Part shown: one piece after another, positions 33,002 to 41,915 of the stretch | Layout of the letters: each line of letters begins with the position of its first letter | How positions within the stretch are numbered: the first letter of the stretch is position 1 | Assembly (NCBI GenBank): GCA_900542825.1 | Contig: UQOY01000004.1 | Coordinates: forward strand, 62,001 to 126,000 | DNA from: an uncultured Collinsella sp. | GTDB lineage: Bacteria > Actinomycetota > Coriobacteriia > Coriobacteriales > Coriobacteriaceae | Length of the DNA stretch: 64,000 nt | Direction: 5' to 3' | Program-made: the position numbers and the translations under genes | The notes under the pieces: generated by a model | Seen by the model: the letters and a program-made list of their open reading frames with translations, nothing else | What the model was told of the DNA's origin: nothing | The model's database searches: none

Positions 33002-35719
33002 ATGGATACTGTCAGCAATTACACCGAAACGCTCGAAAAGACCGTCCGTGACCTTCTCGAGCGTCAGGATGATCTGATTAGGACGGCCTTTACCGACCAG
33101 CTCACCGGGCTTGGCAACCGCGGCGGCTTTGCCCGTTCCCTCGAGGAGCTCTGGGAGCAGGACGCCCCCGTTACCATGGCGTTCATCGATATCGATAACC
33201 TTAAGCACTGCAACGACGTCTTTGGGCATGACGAGGGCAACCGCTACATCTTGCAGGTAAGCCTCTATCTCAAGCTGTATATGAAAGCTGACGAGGCGGC
33301 GTTTCGCATAGGCGGCGACGAGTTTGCCATCCTATCTACGATTGCAACCGAAGACGACCTCGCCGAACGTCTGGAACACTGCCGAACGATCCTGCTCAAA
33401 AACAACGATTCCGAGATGCCTCACTCGTTTAGCTACGGAGTGGCACACGCCGACCCCGCCCTGGGCGAAGCCTCCAATCGCATGACACTCGATGCCGACC
33501 ATCGCATGTACGACTACAAGCTACGCCATGCCATACACCTTGATCGACGCAATATCACACAAGTCCACGCCGATGACTTCGAAATAAGCGACCGCGTTTT
33601 CGATGCCTTTTCGATGCTCAACGAAGGCCGTTATTGCTTTATCGAGAACTTGGACAAGCATCGCACCCTTTGGTCACAAGGCGCCTTGCGCGATCTCGGT
33701 CTTCCTTCCGAGCATATAGACAACTGCCACGATTACTGGAAAACGCGTGTCCATCCCGATGACCTTGAGGCCTATACCAGCGATATCGACCAAATCTACA
33801 ACGGCTCCAAACACCGCCGCGTCATGCAGTACCGTATGCGCAATGCCGCGGGCGACTACGTCCTTTGCCGCGCTCGCGGGTTTCGTATCGACGGCGACGG
33901 AAATACCCCCTCGCTCTATGTCGGCGAGCTCGTCAATCACTCACTCGCCGAAACCGTCGACGCCGCTACGGGCCTCGGAACGCAGCGCATGCTGATTAAC
34001 GCTATCGATGCCTGCCGTCGCGACCGTTGCGAGACGGGGCTTATAGCGGTCCGCGTTCGCGGCACGGCAAAGCTCAACGAGCTCTATGGGGCCGAGGCCG
34101 TCGACAACATGCTCGCCGAATACGCAGGCCGCATGCTGTCGATCACCCGCGGCAGGAGTCGCGTCTTCCGCTCACGAAACGCCCAGTTCGTCGTGCTCAG
34201 CAACGATTTGGGCCACGAGGCATTCGAGCAACTGACCCATCATCTTAAAGAAGCCGTTTTCGCTCCTGTTCGAATCGCGGACGACACCATTACCCCCGTC
34301 TGTCTTCTCGTCCCGGCCTTTTACGAGCGCTTAACCCATCAAGCGACCGCTGTTTTAGGCGAACTCGACCGTCGCCTTCGCACGGCCGGTGGACTTGTTC
34401 CCAACGACAGCCTCCCCATACCCGAAATCGAACGCAAGAGCGCAATCGCCGAACGCATCGACACGCTCACCGGCCTCTACCGCCCCAGCGAGTTTATGCG
34501 GCGCGCCAACGCATTTCTCGAGGCAAGGCGCGACGGCACCTGGTGCATCGCCACGGTCGACATGGGCCACATGCGCCTGTTTAATGAATGGCACGGCCAG
34601 GCCGAGGGCGACCGCGTACTCGCCGATGTGGGCACGGTCCTCAAGGACATCGAGAATGCCGATATGGGCGTCGCAGGGTACTGGGGCCAAGATGACTTTT
34701 GCGTGCTCATCCCCTTTAAGCACATCACCGTCCATCAAATCTACAACCGCGTTCGCGAGGCCGTAGCCAGGCATGATGACGGCGTAGGTTTCTGGCCGTC
34801 CATGGGCGTTTACCCCATCGACTCCAATGAGGAAATCACCATCGATGCGCAGGCTAAGGCAATGTTTACCAATCGACGCGCCAAAAACGACTTCAAGGAG
34901 CGCATTGCCATTTTCTGCCCCACGGAGTACGAGCGCGAAGTCGCGTTCCACCGCACCCTCACCGAGTTCCAGTACGCGCTCTCAGATGGTCGTATTACCT
35001 ACCACTTGCAGCCCCAGGTCGATATGGAAACCGGTCAGATTATTGGCGCCGAAGCGCTCACCCGCTGGATTGACAAGGACGGCTCTCTCATTTCGCCCGC
35101 AACGTTTATCCCCGCACTCGAGGCAAGCGGCTTTGTGGTGACGCTCGACAAGTACATCTGGCAAGGTGTCGCCTCGTGGCTGCGTGAGCGCATCGATCGA
35201 GGACTTCGCGTGGTTCCAGTCTCGCTTAATGTGTCGCGCGTGGATATCCTTGCCTGCGACGTTGCCGAACATATGGGGGCGCTCGCCGCCCAATACAGCC
35301 TACCGCCCGAGCTCATGCGTATCGAGATCACCGAGACGGCTTATACGGGGGAGTCCGAGGCCGTGGACAAACTGACAGCCGACCTGCACACCCGCGGCTT
35401 CTCGACCTATATGGACGATTTTGGCACTGGCCAGTCCACGCTCGCGATGCTCAAGAACGTCAACGTCGACGTCATCAAGCTCGACCGCACCTTTGTGCCC
35501 ACCGACCGCGATCAAGGCCGCAGCGCGCAGATCGTGTCGTCTATGCTCGAGATGGCGCAATCGTTGCACCTGCCCGTCGTGGTCGAAGGCGTCGAGACAA
35601 ATGAGCAGGCGAACATACTGCGACAGATGGGCGCCCGCTACGCACAAGGGTTCCTCTACCACCGCCCCATGCCGGTGGAGGATTTTGAGATATTGCTCGA
35701 TGGCGGCGCCGGCAACTGA
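33002..35719 (+). CDS. Multidomain GGDEF-PAS-GGDEF-like-GGDEF-like-EAL c-di-GMP signalling protein
   Basis: A 905-residue cytoplasmic protein. A first GGDEF domain (about 25-165) is intact at RIGGDEF (104-108). A PAS-like module with RVHPDD follows (about 195-310), then a degenerate GGDEF (RSRNAQF in place of the motif), a third GGDEF-like domain whose signature is WGQDDF, and a C-terminal EAL domain (about 640-895) with EALTRW, LNVSR, EITET, DDFGTG and VEGVET all present. It is predicted to make and degrade c-di-GMP. The inhibitory RxxD site is replaced by KxxE. The start lacks a strong ribosome site, so the N-terminus is less certain. Its first half is paralogous to the next gene. Confidence 0.9.
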   Translation: MDTVSNYTETLEKTVRDLLERQDDLIRTAFTDQLTGLGNRGGFARSLEELWEQDAPVTMAFIDIDNLKHCNDVFGHDEGNRYILQVSLYLKLYMKADEAAFRIGGDEFAILSTIATEDDLAERLEHCRTILLKNNDSEMPHSFSYGVAHADPALGEASNRMTLDADHRMYDYKLRHAIHLDRRNITQVHADDFEISDRVFDAFSMLNEGRYCFIENLDKHRTLWSQGALRDLGLPSEHIDNCHDYWKTRVHPDDLEAYTSDIDQIYNGSKHRRVMQYRMRNAAGDYVLCRARGFRIDGDGNTPSLYVGELVNHSLAETVDAATGLGTQRMLINAIDACRRDRCETGLIAVRVRGTAKLNELYGAEAVDNMLAEYAGRMLSITRGRSRVFRSRNAQFVVLSNDLGHEAFEQLTHHLKEAVFAPVRIADDTITPVCLLVPAFYERLTHQATAVLGELDRRLRTAGGLVPNDSLPIPEIERKSAIAERIDTLTGLYRPSEFMRRANAFLEARRDGTWCIATVDMGHMRLFNEWHGQAEGDRVLADVGTVLKDIENADMGVAGYWGQDDFCVLIPFKHITVHQIYNRVREAVARHDDGVGFWPSMGVYPIDSNEEITIDAQAKAMFTNRRAKNDFKERIAIFCPTEYEREVAFHRTLTEFQYALSDGRITYHLQPQVDMETGQIIGAEALTRWIDKDGSLISPATFIPALEASGFVVTLDKYIWQGVASWLRERIDRGLRVVPVSLNVSRVDILACDVAEHMGALAAQYSLPPELMRIEITETAYTGESEAVDKLTADLHTRGFSTYMDDFGTGQSTLAMLKNVNVDVIKLDRTFVPTDRDQGRSAQIVSSMLEMAQSLHLPVVVEGVETNEQANILRQMGARYAQGFLYHRPMPVEDFEILLDGGAGN

Positions 35720-35777
35720 TACGCTCGCGCGCAAAAACACCACCGTCTAGGGGAGCATTTGTCCCCATTGGCTAACT

Positions 35778-35810
35778 CATATCCCCAATTCAAACCGAAT
35801 TGGGGATATG
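35778..35810. repeat. Perfect 14-bp hairpin between the two GGDEF genes
   Basis: CATATCCCCAATTC and GAATTGGGGATATG flank a 5-base loop. It lacks a following T tract and lies 37 bp before the next start, so it may be an attenuator or a palindromic repeat rather than a simple terminator. Confidence 0.65.
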
Positions 35811-35847
35811 ATACGGAGCATCCTGTCACCTAAGGAGGTTATCCATC

Positions 35848-37377
35848 ATGAACGAGTCGTATCGCCTGGGCGAGCAATCAATCATTGCCCATCTTCAGCG
35901 ACTCGCGAACGGGACCTCAACCGCCGAGCTCGATGTCGCGGCACTGCCCACGGAGCTGCGCTCCATCGGCGAGCAACTGCAGAAAACGCTCGCCGTCTTG
36001 CAACAAGAACGCCAGCTGCTTGAGCGCAGCGCCTATGTCGATTCGCTCACCAATCTTGGCAACCGCGGTGGACTCGACCGCCATGTCGATCAGCTCTGGC
36101 TCAAAGGCACTCCCTTTACCTGCGCCTATATTGACATCGACCATCTCAAGCACTGCAACGATAAGTTTGGCCACGCCGAAGGCAACCGCTACATTCTGGG
36201 CATCTGCCGCGCGCTCACCGAGGCAATGGAGCACGATGAAATGCTGTTCCGTATCGGTGGAGATGAATTTGTACTCGTGTCTCCCACGACAGGCGAAGCC
36301 GAGCTCGAGCAGCGCTTGGAGCGGACACGTACCGATCTTGTCGAGGCAACATCAGACGGCAAGGCGCCCATGATCGCCAGTTTTAGTTTTGGTTGCTCGC
36401 ACGTCGACCCGCTTGCAGGCGATACGCGTCGCCAGATGACGATGGATGCCGATCGCAAAATGTATCGCTATAAGCTTATGCACCGCGTGCAGCAACCGAA
36501 AGAAGACAACGCGCCGATGCGGCCGATTGCCGATCAACTTCCCTGCAACGACCGCGTGTTCCAGGCGATCTCCATGAGCTCCGAGACACGCTATCCGTTT
36601 ATCCTCAATCTCGATACCGGCGAATCGCAATGGTCGGTTAATGCCGTACGCGATTTTGGCCTGCCCTCCCAGCACCCTTACAACTCGCTCGATATGTGGC
36701 TTGCCCGCGTTCACCCCGAAGATCGCGATAACGTACACGCCGAGCTCGACATGGTGATAAACGGCACGTGGCACTTCCACTACATGCAGTATCGCGTGAT
36801 GGATGCTACCGGAGCGTACGTGCTTTGCGACTGCACGGGCTACCGTTTGGACGGCACCGATACCGAGCCTAACATGTACGTGGGCATGATTATCAACCGC
36901 AGCCTGGCAGATACGACCGACTCGGTAACGGGTCTGGGCGATGTCCACGCCCTGGTCAACGCTATTGGAGAGATGCGCCGCGTGCCGCGCGAGGCTGGCT
37001 TTATTGCCATTAAGATCGACGATATCGCCGAGGTCAATGCCCGCTTTGGATTCGACGCAGGCGACCGCGTGCTCGCCGAAAGCGCCGCCTGCCTCATGGA
37101 TTGTTCGCGCGGCAAGGGCCGCCTGTTCCGCTCAACAGGACCGACATTCGCGGCGCTTTTCGACGACTTTGATCCCGAAGAGACCGACGCGATCGCAGAA
37201 GAAATCGAGCGGTTCCTGGGTTCTCCTGTGCTCATCGGCTCGCTTGAATATCAGCCACCCATTCGTGTGGCGACACTTCATCTGGACGCTGTCGATCGAC
37301 AGCCCGTTTCCATTTTGAACGAGCTCAAAGCGCGGCTTATAGAGGCACCGCAAGTACCGGGCACCAAGCTGGACTAG
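35848..37377 (+). CDS. GGDEF-PAS-degenerate GGDEF diguanylate cyclase
   Basis: A 509-residue paralog of the first half of the upstream protein. A coiled N-terminus (about 20-65) leads into a GGDEF domain with RIGGDEF intact, then a PAS-like module (RVHPEDRDNVHAELD) and a second GGDEF-like domain without the motif (RSTGPTF). No EAL domain. It should synthesise c-di-GMP, opposing or complementing its neighbour. AAGGAGG precedes the ATG. Gene order and colinearity suggest duplication followed by loss or gain of the EAL part. Confidence 0.9.
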   Translation: MNESYRLGEQSIIAHLQRLANGTSTAELDVAALPTELRSIGEQLQKTLAVLQQERQLLERSAYVDSLTNLGNRGGLDRHVDQLWLKGTPFTCAYIDIDHLKHCNDKFGHAEGNRYILGICRALTEAMEHDEMLFRIGGDEFVLVSPTTGEAELEQRLERTRTDLVEATSDGKAPMIASFSFGCSHVDPLAGDTRRQMTMDADRKMYRYKLMHRVQQPKEDNAPMRPIADQLPCNDRVFQAISMSSETRYPFILNLDTGESQWSVNAVRDFGLPSQHPYNSLDMWLARVHPEDRDNVHAELDMVINGTWHFHYMQYRVMDATGAYVLCDCTGYRLDGTDTEPNMYVGMIINRSLADTTDSVTGLGDVHALVNAIGEMRRVPREAGFIAIKIDDIAEVNARFGFDAGDRVLAESAACLMDCSRGKGRLFRSTGPTFAALFDDFDPEETDAIAEEIERFLGSPVLIGSLEYQPPIRVATLHLDAVDRQPVSILNELKARLIEAPQVPGTKLD

Positions 37378-37384
37378 CGTTGTG

Positions 37385-37423
37385 GGGCGCGATGTGAAAC
37401 ACAAGCCGTTTCACATCGCGCCC
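37385..37423 (+). terminator. 16-bp perfect hairpin after the second GGDEF gene
   Basis: GGGCGCGATGTGAAAC and GTTTCACATCGCGCCC flank a 7-base loop, 8 bp after the stop codon. No T tract follows; position favours termination or mRNA 3'-end protection. Confidence 0.6.
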
Positions 37424-37487
37424 ACGCCATCTGCCCTCTCGTGCGATAATCCTCCGCAGAAGTCACCGACAGCAGAGGGAGTTTGTG

Positions 37488-38111
37488 ATGAAGGTTCTTT
37501 TGGTCAATGGCAGTCCCAAGGCAAACGGCAACACCGCCCGCGCACTCGCCGAGGTCGCCGAGCAGCTCAATGCCGAAGGCATTGATACCGAGGTGTTTCA
37601 GCTGGGCGCCAAGCCCATTCGCGACTGCATCGGCTGCGGCCAGTGCGGCAAACTTGGCGGTCGCTGTGCCTTTGACGACGACGTGGTGAACGAGCTCATC
37701 GCCGCCGCCGAGCAGGCAGACGGTTTTGTTTTTGGCTCGCCCGTCTACTATGCGCATCCCAGCGGTCGCATCCTCTCGGCCCTCGACCGCGCATTCTATG
37801 CTGGTAGCCAGGCCTTTGCGCACAAGCCGGGCGCCGCGGTCGCCGTTGCCCGCCGCGGCGGCACGTCGACCACCTTCGATGTACTCAACAAGTACTTCAC
37901 TATCAACCAGATGCCCGTGGTGGCCTCCACGTACTGGAACAACGTCTTTGGTGCCATGCCGGGCGAGGCCGCCCAGGACGCCGAGGGCCTTGCTACCATG
38001 CGAAACATCGGCAAGAACATGGCCTGGCTCCTTCGTTGCATCGATGCAGGAAAGGCCGCCGGCATCGAAGCCCCCGAGGCCGACCGCGCCAGGACCAACT
38101 TCATTCGATAA
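37488..38111 (+). CDS. NAD(P)H-dependent FMN reductase / iron-sulfur flavoprotein family
   Basis: A 207-residue flavodoxin-fold protein. LLVNGSPKANGNTARAL is the FMN phosphate loop, CIGCGQCGK is a compact Cys motif like that binding an iron-sulfur cluster in iron-sulfur flavoproteins, and FGSPVYYAHPSG is the flavin-ring loop. It probably transfers electrons from NAD(P)H to a small acceptor in the cytoplasm. AGAGGGAG precedes the start; an in-frame GTG sits directly before the ATG. Confidence 0.9.
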   Translation: MKVLLVNGSPKANGNTARALAEVAEQLNAEGIDTEVFQLGAKPIRDCIGCGQCGKLGGRCAFDDDVVNELIAAAEQADGFVFGSPVYYAHPSGRILSALDRAFYAGSQAFAHKPGAAVAVARRGGTSTTFDVLNKYFTINQMPVVASTYWNNVFGAMPGEAAQDAEGLATMRNIGKNMAWLLRCIDAGKAAGIEAPEADRARTNFIR

Positions 38112-38158
38112 GTCCAGCGGTGGTCACCTCGATGTTCGTTAGAACGGCGGAACATAAT

Positions 38159-38500
38159 ATGAATATTCAAATCTTCGGCACCAAAAAATCCTTCGATACC
38201 AAGAAGGCCCAGCGCTATTTTAAGGAGCGCCGCATTAAGGTGCAGTTTATTGACCTTAAGGAAAAGGAGATGAGCAAAGGCGAGCTCACGAGCGTGATGC
38301 AGGCGGTCGGCGGCATCGACAAGCTGCTCAACCCTAAAGCCAAGGACGAGGAGACGCTCGCGCTTATCCAGCACCTCACCCCCAGCCAGCGCTTCGACAA
38401 GCTGCTCGAGAACCAGCAGGTTCTAGCTGAGCCCATCGTGCGCAACGGCAAGAAGGCCACCGTCGGCTATTGCCCCGATGTATGGGGAGCCTGGGAGTAG
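38159..38500 (+). CDS. ArsC/Spx-like thioredoxin-fold protein without the active Cys
   Basis: A 113-residue protein of the ArsC/YffB/Spx family. The fold signature is clear (IQIFGTKKSFDTKKAQRYF at the start, FIDLKEKEMSKGEL, and EPIVRNGKKATVGY near the end, matching the RPIV segment). The position of the catalytic Cys is occupied by Lys/Ser (TKKSFDT), so arsenate reductase chemistry is unlikely. It could be a binding or adaptor protein. ATG at 38159 is chosen because homology starts there; the frame is open upstream. Follows the flavin reductase by 47 bp. Confidence 0.82.
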   Translation: MNIQIFGTKKSFDTKKAQRYFKERRIKVQFIDLKEKEMSKGELTSVMQAVGGIDKLLNPKAKDEETLALIQHLTPSQRFDKLLENQQVLAEPIVRNGKKATVGYCPDVWGAWE

Positions 38501-38586
38501 CCTGTGTTATTTGCCGGCGCGTGGGTATAAGAGCGAGCGTTTGGCATAAGATTCAACTGTAAGCCATGTCTAACAAAGGAGGGCAC

Positions 38587-39717
38587 ATGCCCAACAAACC
38601 CGTGAAGATCATCATGCTTACCGGATACCTCGGTGCCGGCAAGACCACGCTGCTCAACCACATCCTCGCTAACGATGGCGGCATCCGCGCCGCCGTGATC
38701 GTCAACGATATCGGCGAGATCAACGTCGACGCCAGCCTCATCGCCGACGGCGGCCTTTCCGAGACCGACGACCTCATCCCGCTCACCAACGGCTGCATCT
38801 GCTGCACGCTTTCGGACGACCTGGCCAACCAGCTGCAGGGCATCGCCGATTCGGGCAACTTCGATTACATCATCATCGAGGCCTCGGGCATTTGCGAGCC
38901 TATCCCCATCGCCTACACCATCTCGAGCTTCTGCGACGAGGCCAAGGTGGGCGGCGAGCCCAAGCTTGCGCTCGACAACATCGTGGCTGTGGTCGATTGC
39001 GCCCGCATGTACGACGAGTTCAACGGCGGCCGCGACCTGCTGGCCGAGGATATCGACGAGGACGACATCGAGAGCCTGCTCATCCAGCAGATCGAGTTCT
39101 GCTCCACGCTGATCCTCAACAAGACCGACACCGTGACGCCTGAGCAGATCGCCGAGCTCAAGGCCATCGTGCGCAGCCTGCAGAAAGACGCCGTAATTGT
39201 CGAGGCCCAAAACGGCGAGGTCCCCATGGAGGAGCTGCTCGATACCGACCGCTTCGACTTTATGCGCGCCTACAACTCCGCCGCCTGGATCGAGGCCATG
39301 GAGCATCCCGAGGAGCACGACGACCCCGAGGTGCTCGAGTACGACATCGAGACCTTTGTGTACTCGCGCCGCAAGCCGTTTGACCTGCAGAAGTTCACCG
39401 ATTTTGTTGAGCAGGAGTGGCCTGACGAGGTCATCCGCGTCAAGGGTCCGCTGTGGCAGACCGGCGATCCGGACATGTGCTACATGTTTGAGCAGGCCGG
39501 CCACCAGATGCGCCTGATGGAGAACGGCCTGTTTGTCGATTCCGCACCCGAGGGCGAGAAGCAGAAGATCATCGACGAGAACCCCGAGATCATGCAAATT
39601 TGGGACGACGAGACGGGCGACCGCATGACGAGTCTGTGCATCATCGGCCGTCACATGGACAAAGATGCGCTCATCGCCTCCCTCGATGCCTGCCTGACCG
39701 ACTGGCACCGCGCCTAG
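38587..39717 (+). CDS. CobW/G3E-family GTPase, metal chaperone
   Basis: A 376-residue G3E GTPase. GYLGAGKTTLLNHIL is the P-loop, GCICCTL the metal-binding CxCC motif, IIIEASGICEP the Walker B/G3 region and LNKTDT the guanine-specificity motif; a CobW C-terminal domain ends the protein. Such proteins load zinc, cobalt or another metal onto clients. No zinc-regulator site was recognised, so the metal is uncertain. ATG at 38587 is preferred to one 21 bp upstream since AAAGGAGGG fits only it. A terminator follows. Confidence 0.92.
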   Translation: MPNKPVKIIMLTGYLGAGKTTLLNHILANDGGIRAAVIVNDIGEINVDASLIADGGLSETDDLIPLTNGCICCTLSDDLANQLQGIADSGNFDYIIIEASGICEPIPIAYTISSFCDEAKVGGEPKLALDNIVAVVDCARMYDEFNGGRDLLAEDIDEDDIESLLIQQIEFCSTLILNKTDTVTPEQIAELKAIVRSLQKDAVIVEAQNGEVPMEELLDTDRFDFMRAYNSAAWIEAMEHPEEHDDPEVLEYDIETFVYSRRKPFDLQKFTDFVEQEWPDEVIRVKGPLWQTGDPDMCYMFEQAGHQMRLMENGLFVDSAPEGEKQKIIDENPEIMQIWDDETGDRMTSLCIIGRHMDKDALIASLDACLTDWHRA

Positions 39718-39759
39718 GTTTATCCAAGCGGGCATTTTTCCGCCCACGTAACCGCCTAA

Positions 39760-39791
39760 CCACCACGAAGGTACCCTTCGTGGTGGTTTTT
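39760..39791 (+). terminator. Terminator after the CobW-family gene
   Basis: CCACCACGAAGG and CCTTCGTGGTGG flank a TAC loop and are followed by TTTTT, a textbook intrinsic terminator. Confidence 0.9.
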
Positions 39792-39812
39792 CGTTCTGAG
39801 CCAAGGAGATTC

Positions 39813-40412
39813 ATGTTCAATATCGTGCTGTATGCACCCGAGATTCCGGCCAATACGGGCAATATCGGCCGTACCTGCGTGGTCACCGGCGCCCATCTGC
39901 ATCTGGTGGAGCCACTGGGCTTTTCGCTCGATGACAAGACGGTACGTCGCGCCGGTCTGGGCTACTGGCAAAACTTGGACGTGACGACTTATGCCGGCTG
40001 GGAGGATTTCCTTGCGCGCAACGGCCTCACCCCTGCCGACGAGCGCCTGCATCTGCTGACCAAAAAGGCACGCCGCACCTATGCGCAGAGCACCTACCGC
40101 GATGGCGACTACTTGGTCTTTGGCAGCGAGAGCTCGGGCATTCCCGAGCCACTGCTTGCCGCGGCGCCCGAGCGCTGCGAGCGCATCCCGATGCTGCGCG
40201 ATTGTGACTCACTCGATAACGCCGAGGCCTGGGAAGCCCACGAGGAATCGCTGGGACATACCGAGGACAGCCACGAGGCCATCCTTCGGCAGGATATCTG
40301 CGGCAACTTCGTCAACCCGGACGATTACCGCATCAGCGCACTCAACCTCTCCAACAGCGCCGCCATCGTCCTCTACGAGGCCCTGCGCCAAACAGGCTTT
40401 CCGGGAATGTGA
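39813..40412 (+). CDS. trmL: tRNA (cytidine/uridine-2'-O-)-methyltransferase TrmL, with insertion
   Basis: A 199-residue SPOUT methyltransferase that 2'-O-methylates the wobble base 34 of some tRNA-Leu. PEIPANTGNIGRTC, LVEPLGF, FGSESSGIPE and LNLSNSAAIVLYEALRQ are the family motifs around the SAM knot. About 35 extra residues (DCDSLDNAEAWEAHEESLGH and following) are inserted between RIPM and LNLSNS, where typical enzymes have about six. The insertion is acidic. CAAGGAG precedes the ATG. The TGA stop lies inside a GTGACAAAGGG palindrome. Confidence 0.92.
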   Translation: MFNIVLYAPEIPANTGNIGRTCVVTGAHLHLVEPLGFSLDDKTVRRAGLGYWQNLDVTTYAGWEDFLARNGLTPADERLHLLTKKARRTYAQSTYRDGDYLVFGSESSGIPEPLLAAAPERCERIPMLRDCDSLDNAEAWEAHEESLGHTEDSHEAILRQDICGNFVNPDDYRISALNLSNSAAIVLYEALRQTGFPGM

Positions 40413-40435
40413 CAAAGGGACTGTCCCTTTGTCAC
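40409..40435. repeat. GTGACAAAGGG palindromic repeat, copy 1
   Basis: GTGACAAAGGGAC and GTCCCTTTGTCAC flank a single T, a near-perfect 27-bp palindrome. It supplies the trmL stop codon and may terminate trmL. Confidence 0.9.
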
Positions 40436-40515
40436 GCAATTAGATCCGCACCCCTACCTATACCGATTTGCACCAAACGCCGCCAAAGTTCTCCGTCATC
40501 GAAGAACACGGTCGG

Positions 40516-41913
40516 TTATCCTTCTGCATCGCAAGCCTCAACCTCACCGTTCACAGAGGCCGTCTCCATACCGACAAGTATTGCAATACGCTCCTGTTTT
40601 TCAATGATGAACCGCTTATGGTAGAAGATGTTGGCATATTGCAAAACACGATTCATCTGCGAGACATCAAACAAGGCGCCGACAACGCCGCCAAACACGG
40701 GAATGGCCTTGCCGAGGGATTTTTGAGTGATATTCCTGCCAATTTGTTCGAGTACGTTTTTGAAAACACTATTCTCGAGCGACTTCTTGCCGGCATTCTC
40801 GAGTGCCTTACGTGCAGCGGCATTAGCAAGGGCGCGAATCTGCGTGACAAGCATAGCCGCGCCGCCCCGTGCCGCCATTGCCGTCCAGCCTTTCTTGACC
40901 GTCTGCTTCACACCCTCCATCTCGGCTACAAGCATTACTTTACCGATTGTGACAGCCATGCCATCAGCAGAGCCTGCCGACGGAGCCATCGCGTTTGAAA
41001 ACACATCGCCCGCAATGACCATTTCAGCCGGATCCTCTTTAACGTTAAATCCGTACATCATGGCAACCGACTGCACCGCGCGATAATAGAGAAACATGCT
41101 GAATACGATATTGAAGGGCAAACCGGCAAACCCAGGAGCACCCGTCATCGCACCCTCGGTCGCCGCAAGCAGCAAGTGTCTACCGTTCTCACCTGCCGCA
41201 ATCCTCGCGACGTCAAAACTGCGAAGCATGAATAACTCGTCAATCGAACGGATAGTAACGCCTTCAAGCGTAGTATTTGCGGCCTCAACAATCTGCGCCT
41301 CAGTAACGCTGTACTTGGCAGCTTGCTCCTCGATAGCTTTGAAACCATCGACGACCTGCTTCATAACCTGTGCATATAGCTCTTGTTGCTGAATCTCGCT
41401 TGTAAGCTCATCGACCGCATCTCCAACGGCAGTGCGAAGATTCTCCGGTATCTTTAGCCCAGCCATATCGGTCAGCTGCTTGAGCTTTGAAGGCGCTACC
41501 ATCTTTTCGTATTGCTCGGTCAATACCTCAAGCTCGGCAAGCTCTTGATTGGTCAGCAACGGATCGGGCAACACCCAATCACCGTTATCGTCAACGAGCG
41601 TCGATGGCAGGCCGAGTTGCTCTTGTCGCTTTGCGCTGTAGCGTTCATTCGCCGCGGCTGCAGTTGCAGAAGCAATCCCATTTGCAAAGTCAGTAATACC
41701 TTTAAGCGCATTATCCGCCAACGGGCTAGCGGCGTCCGCCAATTCACTCGATTTCTTTTGGGTCTCCTTGACCACACCCATAATGGCGTTTTGCGCGCCA
41801 TTTAATGCTCCAAACATTATGTTCTCCAGCGAAGAAGAACCGACACCGGGCTTCTGCTGCTTTTCGGGCTCCGCCTCACCAAACTGTTGTCGTTTATCGG
41901 ACACACCATTCAC
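40516..41913 (-). CDS. EcsC-family protein
   Basis: A 465-residue protein matching the EcsC domain in its C-terminal two thirds (EGAMTGAPGFAGLPFNIVFSM and the following amphipathic helices; a second hydrophobic Gly/Ala-rich region KAIPVFGGVVGALFD near the end). EcsC in Bacillus is encoded beside an ABC transporter, but none is present here. The N-terminus is polar and helical. GTG start at 41913, 2 bp after the stop of the upstream DUF4230 gene, so translation is coupled. The local DNA is visibly more AT-rich than neighbours, hinting at transfer. Function unknown. Confidence 0.82.
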   Translation of the reverse strand: MNGVSDKRQQFGEAEPEKQQKPGVGSSSLENIMFGALNGAQNAIMGVVKETQKKSSELADAASPLADNALKGITDFANGIASATAAAANERYSAKRQEQLGLPSTLVDDNGDWVLPDPLLTNQELAELEVLTEQYEKMVAPSKLKQLTDMAGLKIPENLRTAVGDAVDELTSEIQQQELYAQVMKQVVDGFKAIEEQAAKYSVTEAQIVEAANTTLEGVTIRSIDELFMLRSFDVARIAAGENGRHLLLAATEGAMTGAPGFAGLPFNIVFSMFLYYRAVQSVAMMYGFNVKEDPAEMVIAGDVFSNAMAPSAGSADGMAVTIGKVMLVAEMEGVKQTVKKGWTAMAARGGAAMLVTQIRALANAAARKALENAGKKSLENSVFKNVLEQIGRNITQKSLGKAIPVFGGVVGALFDVSQMNRVLQYANIFYHKRFIIEKQERIAILVGMETASVNGEVEACDAEG

Positions 41914-41915
41914 CC

